A model generated the notes under the pieces. It searched no databases. It had not been told where the DNA came from and saw only the letters and a list, made by a program, of their open reading frames with translations. Source: Parafilimonas sp. (lineage in GTDB: Bacteria; Bacteroidota; Bacteroidia; Chitinophagales; Chitinophagaceae). From it: 11,591 nucleotides of DNA. Positions 1-7,177 of this stretch are shown here, piece after piece; position 1 is the first letter of the stretch, and the number at the start of each line of letters is the position of its first letter. The DNA lies in the NCBI GenBank assembly GCA_023251275.1, contig JAHEZC010000026.1, positions 1 to 11,591 of the forward strand, in the 5' to 3' direction. The position numbers and the translations under genes were made by a program.

Positions 1-1214
1 TCGATGGAACTGTTCAGCCGATAAAAGGCGCTTTGCCTATTGCGATACAGGCACGCAAAGAAGGGTTTAAAGGATTGATCGTTCCAAAGCAAAATGTACG
101 TGAGGCAGGCATGGTAAATAATCTTGCTGTATATGGCGTTACACATATCAATGAAGTGATTGACTTCTTTAAAGATGAAAATTTTTTACAGCCTGTTGTA
201 GTAAATACACGGGAAGAATTTTTCCATTCACAATATGAATTTGAAATAGACTTCAATGATGTAAAAGGGCAGGAGAACATAAAACGTGCATTGGAAATTG
301 CTGCAGCAGGTGGCCATAATGCGATACTGATCGGGCCCCCCGGTGCAGGCAAAACCATGCTGGCAAAGCGATTGCCCACTATACTTCCGCCATTGAGTTT
401 GCAGGAAGCATTGGAAACAACAAAAATCCACAGTGTAGCCGGCAAGTTGCCTGAGAATAGTTCGCTCATCAGTAAAAGACCTTTTCGTTCACCGCATCAT
501 ACGATAAGCGATGTGGCGCTTGTTGGCGGCGGCGGTATTCCGCAACCCGGTGAAATTTCCCTGGCTCATAATGGTGTATTGTTTTTAGATGAATTGCCGG
601 AATTCAAACGCACTGTTCTCGAAGTAATGCGCCAGCCGATGGAAGAAAGAAGAGTAACAATATCGAGGGCGAAACAGGCGATAGATTTTCCTGCAAACTT
701 CATGCTGATAGCTTCCATGAATCCCTGTCCCTGCGGATACTATAATCATCCTGAAAAAGAATGTACCTGCCCGCCAGGGGCAGTGCAGAAATACTTAAAT
801 AAAATTTCCGGGCCTTTGCTCGACAGGATTGACCTGCATGTGGAAGTAACGCCTGTGCCTTTCAGTGAGCTAAGCAACATGAATAAGAAAGGAGAAGATT
901 CCGCCTCCATTCGTGAACGTGTAATAAAAGCAAGAGAGATACAAAGTGAACGGTATAAAGATATTCCCGGCATGTATGCAAATGCACAGATGAGCAGCAA
1001 GCAGCTTAGGGAAATTTGCGTCATCAACCAGGCCGGAGAAGCTTTATTGAAAAGAGCCATGGAGCGGTTGAATTTAAGTGCAAGGGCTTATGACCGGATA
1101 TTAAAAGTTAGCCGTACCATTGCAGATCTTGCTGCAAGTGCAGATATAAAAGCAGAACATCTTGCAGAAGCGATTCAATACAGAAGCCTGGACAGAGAAG
1201 GATGGGCAGGATAG
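1..1214 (+). CDS. yifB: YifB/ComM-family Mg-chelatase-like AAA+ ATPase (5' end missing)
   Basis: The reading frame is open from base 3 at the window edge, so the true start lies upstream; the visible TTG at 33 is internal, because the codons before it read the family-typical DGTVQPIKGALPIAIQAR. What remains is the end of the N-terminal Lon-protease-like (ChlI) domain, the AAA+ Mg-chelatase core and the C-terminal helical domain. Visible motifs are Walker A GPPGAGKT (333-356), Walker B VLFLDE (576-593), the NPCPCG...CTC cysteine cluster (from about 723) typical of YifB proteins, and the C-terminal RAYDRILKVSRTIADL (from 1083) and YRSLDR segments. Homologues such as ComM in Gram-negative competent bacteria are hexameric helicases that help branch migration during natural transformation. 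Whether this organism is competent cannot be seen here. The family is certain; the role is inferred. The next gene is 58 bp downstream on the same strand and is functionally unrelated. Confidence 0.95.
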   Translation, partial: DGTVQPIKGALPIAIQARKEGFKGLIVPKQNVREAGMVNNLAVYGVTHINEVIDFFKDENFLQPVVVNTREEFFHSQYEFEIDFNDVKGQENIKRALEIAAAGGHNAILIGPPGAGKTMLAKRLPTILPPLSLQEALETTKIHSVAGKLPENSSLISKRPFRSPHHTISDVALVGGGGIPQPGEISLAHNGVLFLDELPEFKRTVLEVMRQPMEERRVTISRAKQAIDFPANFMLIASMNPCPCGYYNHPEKECTCPPGAVQKYLNKISGPLLDRIDLHVEVTPVPFSELSNMNKKGEDSASIRERVIKAREIQSERYKDIPGMYANAQMSSKQLREICVINQAGEALLKRAMERLNLSARAYDRILKVSRTIADLAASADIKAEHLAEAIQYRSLDREGWAG

Positions 1215-1272
1215 CATTATCTGCTCCTTTTACAATTAATTCGCCGTTAGGCATAATTACAAAAGAGCCCTT

Positions 1273-2184
1273 ATGAACAGATGCATTATTATTTTACTCA
1301 CACTACTTCCGCAGTTTTTGTTTGCACAATCCCAAACAAAAATTATTGACATGCACATTCACTCATATACAGACAGCGACTTCGGTGGACGAGAGCCTGC
1401 AACAGATCATTATGGAACTAAAGGTTCTGCAGATGCAGGAACACATCGGGCAGCAACCCTGGCAGCATTCAAAAAATTTAATATCGTAAAAGCTGTGGTA
1501 AGTGGAAATCCTGAAAGCGTGGACAATTGGGCGACAAAAGATAGCGACCATATTGTGATCAGAGGAATTTTGATGTTTACTCCAAATGATTACGGTATAG
1601 ACACGGTCAAATTCGAGCAAATGATCAAGGACAAAAAAATTGAAGTATTTGGAGAAATTGCTCCGTACTATAGCGGTACTACACTAAGCGATTCTATCTG
1701 GCAGCCTTATTTACGCATCTGCGAAAAATATGACGTCCCGGTAGGGGTTCACACTGGTGGCGGCGACCCCGGAGGAACCTATTCATGGTCACCTAAAGCT
1801 AGGCTAAGGTTAGCAGATCCCTATTTAATTGAAGATGTTTTAGTAAAATATCCTAAGCTTAGAATCTATATGATGCATGCAGGAGGAGAAGACTGGCCAG
1901 AACATGCCATCAGGCTTATGGCATATTATCCGCAACTCTATACAGATCTTGCGGTGATGCTTTGGGTGGAACCCAATACGCAACGATACATCAAAGAATT
2001 TCTCCGAAATGTCAAAGAAGCCGGGTACTTAGACAGAGTAATGTTTGGCTCTGACCAAATGATATGGCCACATGCCATTGAAAAGTCAATTCGCTTTCTG
2101 AATAGTTTGACCTTTCTGACAAAAAAAGACAAAGAGGATATACTTTACAATAATGCAGCAAAATTTTTACGCCTGAAAAAATAA
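1273..2184 (+). CDS. Secreted amidohydrolase (Amidohydro_2 family, TIM-barrel metal-dependent hydrolase)
   Basis: A 303-residue protein starting at an ATG directly followed by a signal peptide (residues 1-18, hydrophobic ILLTLLPQFLF then A-Q-S), which fixes the start and points to export. The mature part has the metal-hydrolase layout: HxH at H28/H30 (IIDMHIHSY), VGVHTGGG with H160, MMHAGGEDWPEH with H202, and MFGSDQM with D261 near the C-terminus. This matches the amidohydrolase superfamily, PF04909 type, which hydrolyses or decarboxylates small organic substrates using one or two divalent metals. The substrate cannot be told from the sequence. The glycine-rich GGGDPGGTYSWSP insert (163-173) after the third metal ligand may shape the pocket. 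The length fits a complete protein and KFLRLKK is a natural C-terminus. No clear promoter is visible in the 58-bp gap upstream, so it might be read through from yifB. Confidence 0.85.
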   Translation: MNRCIIILLTLLPQFLFAQSQTKIIDMHIHSYTDSDFGGREPATDHYGTKGSADAGTHRAATLAAFKKFNIVKAVVSGNPESVDNWATKDSDHIVIRGILMFTPNDYGIDTVKFEQMIKDKKIEVFGEIAPYYSGTTLSDSIWQPYLRICEKYDVPVGVHTGGGDPGGTYSWSPKARLRLADPYLIEDVLVKYPKLRIYMMHAGGEDWPEHAIRLMAYYPQLYTDLAVMLWVEPNTQRYIKEFLRNVKEAGYLDRVMFGSDQMIWPHAIEKSIRFLNSLTFLTKKDKEDILYNNAAKFLRLKK

Positions 2185-2444
2185 CTGTACCTGGCAAAAG
2201 TATTTGCAAAAGCAGGGCTGGACAATATACCATCGCTTTATGTGCGTGCATCAACAGCGGTTCGGGTTCGATATTCAATTTTTAACTCTGGTTTATACCT
2301 TCAACAATATATTTTTAATTGGTATTTTTTACCGGGCTGGACGTTCAATGAATTCCCTTCTTTGAAAATACTCAAGCGTTAGTCATTTTATTTACGCATC
2401 TTTACATGTTTTGCAGTTGGTATCCTTCACAAAAAAATAAAATT
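2185..2444. other. Gene-poor intergenic stretch
   Basis: About 260 bases separate the amidohydrolase stop from the favoured start of the next gene. No convincing gene, RNA or strong terminator is visible. Frame 1 stays open after the amidohydrolase TAA (2182-2184) up to a TAG near 2380, and a second forward frame also stays open for most of this length, but neither conceptual product resembles a known family. The GC-richer segment around 2205-2270 differs from the AT-rich 2275-2400 part and could be a gene remnant or a dispersed intergenic repeat; this is only a suspicion. CATCTTTA (2397-2404) weakly resembles a Bacteroidota -7 box for the downstream gene, but no matching -33 element sits at the usual distance. 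Confidence 0.4.
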
Positions 2445-2822
2445 ATGCATATCGCCGTCTGGAATAAATACCTGCCCATCATCAGAATTTTAATCAAGCG
2501 ATCGGCTCTCAAAGAGCAAACACTCAATCTGAACCGCATTGATTTTGAAAGAGCAGGCAGCGGTCGCAAAGCGGGTTATAAATTCATGCTGGAATTCAGC
2601 AAAGGCCATGCAAATAATGCGATCAATAATTTGCCGCTGGCAAAAGCCTTGTCTTTGGTATTGCTCGAAGATGAAGTGATCAATAACCTTTTTCTTACCA
2701 ATGATTACGAGATAAGCCTTAACTCTAAATTTCAACTGGGAATAAAGTGCCTTACTCCGCCATCATTACTCCAGGATGCAGGCAGCCTTGCTGTTGAAGA
2801 ACCGGTATTGGAACTCTCTTAA
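2445..2822 (+). CDS. Small conserved-looking hypothetical protein
   Basis: No named family is recognised. The frame is open from an ATG at 2406, but the ATG at 2445 is preferred: it follows an A-rich leader (aaaaaaataaaatt) like other Bacteroidota starts, and MHIAVWNKYLPIIRILIKRS looks like a genuine amphipathic N-terminus while the 13 upstream residues (MFCSWYPSQKNKI) look random. The resulting 125-residue protein has no signal peptide, no membrane segment and no cysteine motif. It mixes basic and hydrophobic residues, with a central RxDFExAGSGRKAGYKFMLEF segment suggesting an alpha/beta fold and a LAKALSLVLLEDEVINNLFLTNDYEISLNSKFQLGIK segment alternating helix and strand. I have a vague memory of similar short proteins in Chitinophagaceae but cannot verify it. 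It converges on the PD40 gene with a 36-bp gap. Confidence 0.65.
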   Translation: MHIAVWNKYLPIIRILIKRSALKEQTLNLNRIDFERAGSGRKAGYKFMLEFSKGHANNAINNLPLAKALSLVLLEDEVINNLFLTNDYEISLNSKFQLGIKCLTPPSLLQDAGSLAVEEPVLELS

Positions 2823-2858
2823 AAAGTTAATTACCGGAAACCATCTTTGTGGCATGGA

Positions 2859-3833
2859 CTATCTCCCAAATATATCGTCCGCCTTCATCCAGTAAATATT
2901 ATCGTATCCATTCAGCGGACTTTGGAGCAAAGCATGCAGCGATTGTATATCCTGTTTTTCAGCAAAAGGGATTTTGATATTATGACGATTGCTCGTGAAG
3001 AAAAAATATTTTTTATCAGGCGTTATATATGGACAATAATCAATGCCGCGTGAATTAATATTCTTATCAAGATGCATTGCCTGCATCCATTCTCCTTTTT
3101 CATTTTTTTTGCTCAGGTACAAATCGCCATTGCCCAAATCATCTTTTCTTCCATAACTGCTGAAAAAAATATACTGCTCATCGGGATCTACAAATGCATT
3201 GAATTCATCTGCAACAGAATTAACTGAATCAGAAAGCCCTTCTGCCGGTTCATATTTATCATTCTCATACCTGCATACCATGATGTCTTCCTCTCTTCCT
3301 TCCACAGCTCTTGTGAAATATATATTCCCGCTTTTTGCAATGGAAGGATAAAATTCATCCTTCTCTGTGTTGATTGGTGCGCCTGCATTTTGCGGGTTCG
3401 TCCACTTACCGTTTTCTTTTGTTACATACCAAATATCATAATCTTTTGTTTTACCGGCATCGCTCATCGGCCTGTTTGAAACGAAATATAATTTACTGCC
3501 ATCCGGAGAAAAAGCAGGCTCCAGATCACCATACAATCCGCAGAAGGAAGCTATTTCAGGTTTTGCCCATTTGTCATTTATTTTTTTGGAATGAAGAATG
3601 GTACTGATAAGCCCGCCCCTGAATTGAAGCGTGTAAAACATTTCATCGCCATTGGGAGAGATAGCCATATCCCTGTTTCCAAACTGGTCAGAGACGAGGC
3701 CTGGTGCAAAGATGACAGGAGTATCGGCAGGAATTGGCTGATCAAAGTAATTATTAGTGAAGGTTTTTTTTTGCTGTGCTTTTGCTGCGGAAGTAATAAA
3801 AAAAACAAAAAGGATATATCTCATAAGCATCAT
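2859..3833 (-). CDS. Exported PD40 (WD40-like) beta-propeller protein
   Basis: A 324-residue protein whose N-terminus (MRYILFVFFITSAAKAQ) is a signal peptide with a likely cut near residue 19, so it acts in the periplasm or at the surface. At least five PD40/TolB-like propeller motifs follow: AISPNGDEMFYT (58-68), AFSPDGSKLYFVSNRP (107-122), SIAKSGNIYFTR (164-175), FVDPDEQYIFFSSYGR (214-229) and YITPDKKYFFFTSNR (269-283), with intervening WTNPQNAG-type strands. Unlike many Bacteroidota PD40 proteins there is no TPR or OmpA-like domain, so this is a free-standing propeller, probably a binding or scaffold protein. Two other Met codons (residues 2 and 4) could be the start; the signal peptide is intact in all cases. 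It is transcribed divergently from the PhyH-family gene across a 207-bp spacer and converges on the hypothetical gene. The ligand is unknown. Confidence 0.85.
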   Translation of the reverse strand: MMLMRYILFVFFITSAAKAQQKKTFTNNYFDQPIPADTPVIFAPGLVSDQFGNRDMAISPNGDEMFYTLQFRGGLISTILHSKKINDKWAKPEIASFCGLYGDLEPAFSPDGSKLYFVSNRPMSDAGKTKDYDIWYVTKENGKWTNPQNAGAPINTEKDEFYPSIAKSGNIYFTRAVEGREEDIMVCRYENDKYEPAEGLSDSVNSVADEFNAFVDPDEQYIFFSSYGRKDDLGNGDLYLSKKNEKGEWMQAMHLDKNINSRGIDYCPYITPDKKYFFFTSNRHNIKIPFAEKQDIQSLHALLQSPLNGYDNIYWMKADDIFGR

Positions 3834-3929
3834 TTAACGGTAAGAAAATTAGAAAAGAATTTGAAAGTAAATCAGAACATTATATAAGCGGTAACAGCAG
3901 ATTTCCAGGCATCATGTGCAAACAAATTT

Positions 3930-4000
3930 CTAATATCACGTAAGAGATTATCAGCATGATATTAATGGTAAAAGGATTTATTAATAATCTCACGTATTAG
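3930..4000. promoter_or_regulatory. Paired TAATnTCACGTA boxes forming an interrupted inverted repeat (putative operator)
   Basis: In the divergent spacer between the PD40 and PhyH genes, TAATATCACGTA (3931-3942) and TAATCTCACGTA (3985-3996) are near-identical direct copies spaced 54 bp. Each box is followed by an ATTA (3947-3950 and 3996-3999), giving TAAT...ATTA dyads around an ACGT core. The flanks also pair as an inverted repeat: CTAATA-CGT-GAGATTAT matches between 3930-3951 and the reverse complement of 3984-4000, with bulges of 3 and 2 bases on the left arm. The right copy sits where the -33 region of the PhyH promoter would be. A two-site repressor or activator operator is a reasonable inference; a structured RNA is the alternative. 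Confidence 0.4.
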
Positions 4001-4015
4001 TGGCCGATGATTTTA

Positions 4016-4023
4016 TACCTTTA
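4016..4023 (+). promoter_or_regulatory. Candidate Bacteroidota -7 box for the PhyH-family gene
   Basis: TACCTTTA matches seven of eight positions of the Bacteroidota -7 consensus TAnnTTTG counting the free positions, 17 bases before the ATG at 4041. No good TTTG -33 element is found 19-21 bases upstream; the putative operator occupies that position, which would suit an activator-dependent promoter. Confidence 0.3.
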
Positions 4024-4040
4024 ATCAAAAGACAATTCTT

Positions 4041-4922
4041 ATGCAAATAAAAGATCTTAGTACCGTTCATCATTTGATCAGCGATTTATTTCAATGGCCA
4101 AAGAATAATGGCGAATGGGAAAAATATAAACTCACGGAGGACCAGGTTGGCTTTTTCCATAATAACGGCTACCTCGCCGGCGTAAAAATGCTTGATGAAG
4201 ACCAGGTAGAAAAATTAAGAAGAGAACTGGATGGATTAACAGATGTGAACAAACCGGGTCATGAATTGTTCTATGAATTTCACAGCAATGAATCATCGGA
4301 TGCCAATACGATTTTGTTTCATGCATTGGGTGCATGGCGCATTACACCGGGATTTCATGATGTGCTCTGGAATCCACGTTTCCTGGCAGCAGCAAGCCAG
4401 TTACTTGGCAACAAGCCTGTTCGCTTCTGGCACGACCAGTTGTTTTATAAGCCGCCGAAGAAGGGTGGCGTGGTGGCATGGCACCAGGATTATTCCTATT
4501 GGACACGCACCAAACCACTTGCGCATCTCACCTGCTGGTGCGGCCTTGATGATTCGATGACCGGGAACGGATGCCTGCAATATGTACCCGGCAGTCATCG
4601 CTGGGGCTTATTGGATAAGCCAGAATTGGCCGGAACGCTGATGGGTATCATGGATTACCTTTCGCCTGAACAACAGGCAGAATTTCATCCTGTGCCTGTT
4701 GAAACAAAAGCCGGTGAAGCTATTTTTCATCATTCCCTCACGCTGCACGGATCAGGAGAAAATAAAAGTGAAAAGCCTCGAAGAGCATTTGTCATCAATG
4801 TGTTTGAAGATGGGGTGCACAGCGACAGCAATGAAGCATTATTGCAGGGAGTTCCTGTTATTGGCAAAGGAGAAAAAATGCAGGGACAATTTTTCCCGCT
4901 GTTGTTTGAAGGTGTGAATTAA
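4041..4922 (+). CDS. Phytanoyl-CoA dioxygenase (PhyH) family Fe(II)/2-oxoglutarate oxygenase
   Basis: A 293-residue cytoplasmic protein (no signal peptide) with the PhyH layout. The N-terminal helical part contains [33 protein letters not shown] (31-63), the usual 'step' helix pattern. The double-stranded beta-helix core carries WHQD (147-150), giving metal ligands H148 and D150; YVPGSHRWG (181-189); the distal ligand H236 in [11 protein letters not shown]; and RRAFVINVF (247-255), whose arginine is placed to bind 2-oxoglutarate. All three iron ligands are present, so it should be active. Family members hydroxylate unactivated carbons of lipids, amino acids or natural products; the substrate cannot be inferred here. 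The length is normal for the family. The ATG at 4041 is preceded by a -7-like box and the TCACGTA repeats, and the gene converges on the stress-protein gene. Confidence 0.88.
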   Translation: MQIKDLSTVHHLISDLFQWPKNNGEWEKYKLTEDQVGFFHNNGYLAGVKMLDEDQVEKLRRELDGLTDVNKPGHELFYEFHSNESSDANTILFHALGAWRITPGFHDVLWNPRFLAAASQLLGNKPVRFWHDQLFYKPPKKGGVVAWHQDYSYWTRTKPLAHLTCWCGLDDSMTGNGCLQYVPGSHRWGLLDKPELAGTLMGIMDYLSPEQQAEFHPVPVETKAGEAIFHHSLTLHGSGENKSEKPRRAFVINVFEDGVHSDSNEALLQGVPVIGKGEKMQGQFFPLLFEGVN

Positions 4923-4984
4923 AATACCTGGTATCGCCCTTTTAAGGATTACATAATTCCTTCTCTGCTACCAAAACGGTGTTT

Positions 4985-5770
4985 CTATTCATGCACAGCA
5001 AGCACAGGTACCGGGCTATGATATGCAAGTTGTTTGGTATGACTGCTTTTGTAGAGCCTGTGCAATACTGAATGGTCTTTTTGAATATTAATGATGAGAT
5101 TTATGTTTTTATCCGAAGTAAATAAGTTGATGGCATCTTCCACATTATACAAACTCAGAAAATAAAATTCCGGGTTGAATTCTGCAAACATTTCATTGAG
5201 CTTAACTTTCTCAGCGTTATAAGATTCGGTAATGGCGATGTAATGCTCACTGTTCACATTCACTATATAAAGGTTTGGCTGGAATAATTTCAGTAATTTT
5301 TTTATAGGAACTGAAGGTGTGCTGTTAAATACGTCTTTAAAATCAGAAGCAAGCATTACATTTTTTATTTCGTGGTATGCTGCATTGTGCGGAATAATGA
5401 GCACAGGGCATACTTTTTTTTCAACCATTTTTAATGTATTGCTTCCGATAAGCGTTTGCTGAAGAGAGGAGCGGCCGGTTATACCCATAATAATCAGGTC
5501 CGCTTCCCGGTGCCGGGCCAGTTTTGTTAGCTCTGCAATAAAGTCGCTGCCTTCCTCACAAAGTGTGGAAATCTTTACAGGATTATCTGCAAAAAGTTCT
5601 TCCTGGAGGTTTTTTAACTGATCGGCAAGAAATTCTCCATCTTCTCCTTTCTCGTAAAAATGATAAAGAATCATGTGTACTCCATAATGGCCGGTCAATA
5701 ATTTTGCAGCGTAACCGGCAGCATGTAAAGAAGTTTCAGAAAAATCTACGGGAACAATAACGGTATCCAT
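4985..5770 (-). CDS. Tandem-domain universal stress protein (UspA family)
   Basis: A 261-residue protein starting at the ATG at 5770-5768, where the classical Usp N-terminus MDTVIVPVDFSETSLHAAGYA begins. The frame continues 48 codons further upstream, but those residues are unlike Usp and cross a good -7 box, so the longer start is rejected. Domain 1 (1-128) has the full ATP-binding signature G-x2-G-x9-G-S (G96, G99, G109, S110 in GITGRSSLQQTLIGSN) followed by CPVLIIP. Domain 2 (about 135-261) begins NVMLASDF and ends SPVPVLAVHE but lacks the glycine signature, as is common in tandem Usp proteins where one half is a degenerate partner. Such proteins bind ATP or other nucleotides and support survival in starvation or redox stress; the precise role is unknown. 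It is co-directional with the permease upstream but separated by 189 bp and probably has its own promoter. Confidence 0.9.
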   Translation of the reverse strand: MDTVIVPVDFSETSLHAAGYAAKLLTGHYGVHMILYHFYEKGEDGEFLADQLKNLQEELFADNPVKISTLCEEGSDFIAELTKLARHREADLIIMGITGRSSLQQTLIGSNTLKMVEKKVCPVLIIPHNAAYHEIKNVMLASDFKDVFNSTPSVPIKKLLKLFQPNLYIVNVNSEHYIAITESYNAEKVKLNEMFAEFNPEFYFLSLYNVEDAINLFTSDKNINLIINIQKDHSVLHRLYKSSHTKQLAYHSPVPVLAVHE

Positions 5771-5805
5771 AAAGCAGATTATTTTAGGCAGTGGTGAAAG
5801 TAAAA

Positions 5806-5813
5806 CAAATATA
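5806..5813 (-). promoter_or_regulatory. Bacteroidota -7 promoter box for the universal stress protein gene
   Basis: Read on the minus strand this is TATATTTG, an exact match to TAnnTTTG, 35 bases before the ATG at 5770. The -33 region (about 5833-5840) contains only a poor TTCA-like match, so the upstream element is weak. Its presence supports the shorter start at 5770. Confidence 0.45.
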
Positions 5814-5959
5814 AGATAACGAATGAATATTTTTGAATGTGTGCTAAACAGATGACTAAAAACTTTTTCCTTTATGATTTCAAGAGAAAAATATGGGCAG
5901 ATAACAATTATCACCAGGGATAAGTCAATTGCAAGGGCGGGAAATGGATTCCGTCTTTA

Positions 5960-7177
5960 TCAGCTTTTAAGCGAATACATTTGGGCTGCCGCTTTGCGTG
6001 AAGGTATCCAGGCTGCGAGAACTGCAACGGTAAGTACAGTAAAGGCAACCAGAAAAAAATCGGGCAAAGACATTTTTACCGGGTAATAATCAATCATAAA
6101 TGTAGCCCCCTCCAGTTTTACCAGTTTATATTTCAATTGTACTGCACATATAAGAAACGCGATCAACATGCCTGATATGCCCCCTGTGCCGGCCAGCACA
6201 AAGCCTTCTGTTAAAAAAATATTCTGAATACGTGTATCGTGCGCTCCCATTGCTTTGAGCACAGCGATATCCTTTTGTTTTTCGAGCACCAGCATGGTAA
6301 GCGCCCCGATCATATTGAAAGCGGCAACCAGCAAAATGAGAGAAAGGATGCCATAGATCACCCATTTTTCAATCTGCATCACCGTAAAAAGACTCTGGTT
6401 TTGCTCATAACGCGTTCGCACGGTGAAATTGCTGCCAAGTATTTGTTGCAGTTGAAGTTTTACACCTTCAGTTTTAGCAGCGCTGGTTACAGATAATTCA
6501 ATGCCGCTGTATTCATCAGGGTTAAGATCGAGCATATATTGCAAAAAGGGGAGGTTGGTGAATGCATATTTATCATCAAATTCCTGCTGCACAACAAAGA
6601 TTCCTGCGGTAGTTACATTGAATGAATGCATGGCATCAAGACTGTTGAAGCTGGTTGCTTTTCGGTTAGGCAGGTAAATAACCAGCCCGGAAAGTTTTGC
6701 ATCGGGGTCTGCTCCTACCGCATTGCTTATACCGGAACCTGCAACGATAGCTGGCATATTGGGGCTGCCGAGATCATATTGACCCGCAACTATATGCTGC
6801 CCTATTTTACTTACATCAGTATAATTTTTATCTACTCCTTTTAGATAAACAATGGTTTGATAATCGCCATTAACCAACACTGCTTTTTCTTCTGTCACAA
6901 AACTTAATTTCCCAACACCATTTACAGCAGCGATTTTCTGTTCCAGCGCAGAATCTATTGCTGCAAACTTTCCTTTTGCCGGGGCAACTTTTATATCGGA
7001 ATAGAAATCACCGTATAAACTTTTTACCAGGTCCTCAAAACCATTAAATACGCTTAAAACAATGATCAGTGCAGCAGTGCTCACTGCAATAGCAAGTACG
7101 CTGATCCATGCAATGATGTTAATAGCGTTGGTGGATTTCTTTGATTTAAAATAACGCCAGGCGAAGAGAAAGTTCAA
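5960..7177 (-). CDS. LolC/LolE-like ABC transporter permease (MacB_PCD + FtsX domains)
   Basis: A 405-residue inner-membrane protein with the LolC/E topology. A short cytoplasmic start MNFLFAWRYFKSKKSTNAIN leads into TM1 (about 20-43), then the conserved VFNGFEDLV, a large periplasmic domain (about 50-265), and three C-terminal TMs (about 272-298, 322-346, 372-392) forming the FtsX domain, with the coupling-helix sequence QKDIAVLKAMGAHDTRIQNIFLTEG between TM2 and TM3. Family members work with a LolD-type ATPase to extract lipoproteins; no ATPase is adjacent, which is usual in Bacteroidota. The start is a TTG at 7177-7175: an in-frame TAA lies two codons upstream, and the first internal Met is at residue 141, after TM1, so no ATG start is possible. 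The first two codons (TTG AAC) are the reverse complement of a GTTCAA repeat unit. It lies 207 bp downstream of rbfA on the same strand. Confidence 0.9.
   Translation of the reverse strand: MNFLFAWRYFKSKKSTNAINIIAWISVLAIAVSTAALIIVLSVFNGFEDLVKSLYGDFYSDIKVAPAKGKFAAIDSALEQKIAAVNGVGKLSFVTEEKAVLVNGDYQTIVYLKGVDKNYTDVSKIGQHIVAGQYDLGSPNMPAIVAGSGISNAVGADPDAKLSGLVIYLPNRKATSFNSLDAMHSFNVTTAGIFVVQQEFDDKYAFTNLPFLQYMLDLNPDEYSGIELSVTSAAKTEGVKLQLQQILGSNFTVRTRYEQNQSLFTVMQIEKWVIYGILSLILLVAAFNMIGALTMLVLEKQKDIAVLKAMGAHDTRIQNIFLTEGFVLAGTGGISGMLIAFLICAVQLKYKLVKLEGATFMIDYYPVKMSLPDFFLVAFTVLTVAVLAAWIPSRKAAAQMYSLKS

Noticed and set aside
2012..2278. Open frame on the minus strand across the amidohydrolase 3' end
   Set aside because: It overlaps a well-supported gene, has biased composition and matches no family.
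2406..2444. Upstream ATG at 2406 for the small hypothetical protein
   Set aside because: The 13 added residues look non-coding, whereas the ATG at 2445 has an A-rich leader and begins a more protein-like sequence. The longer form is not excluded.
3591..3887. Plus-strand frame over the PD40 gene start and divergent spacer
   Set aside because: It lies antisense to the signal peptide and first propeller blade of a clear gene, and has no domain.
4930..4975. Possible bidirectional terminator between the convergent PhyH and Usp genes
   Set aside because: AAGGA...TCCTT gives only a 5-bp stem with a mismatch above it, and TGGTA/TACCA is distant; neither has a T-tract on either strand.
5771..5914. 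48-codon N-terminal extension of the universal stress protein to 5914
   Set aside because: The extra residues do not resemble Usp, the canonical MDTVIVPVDFSETS start is at 5770, and an exact TATATTTG promoter box lies inside the extension.
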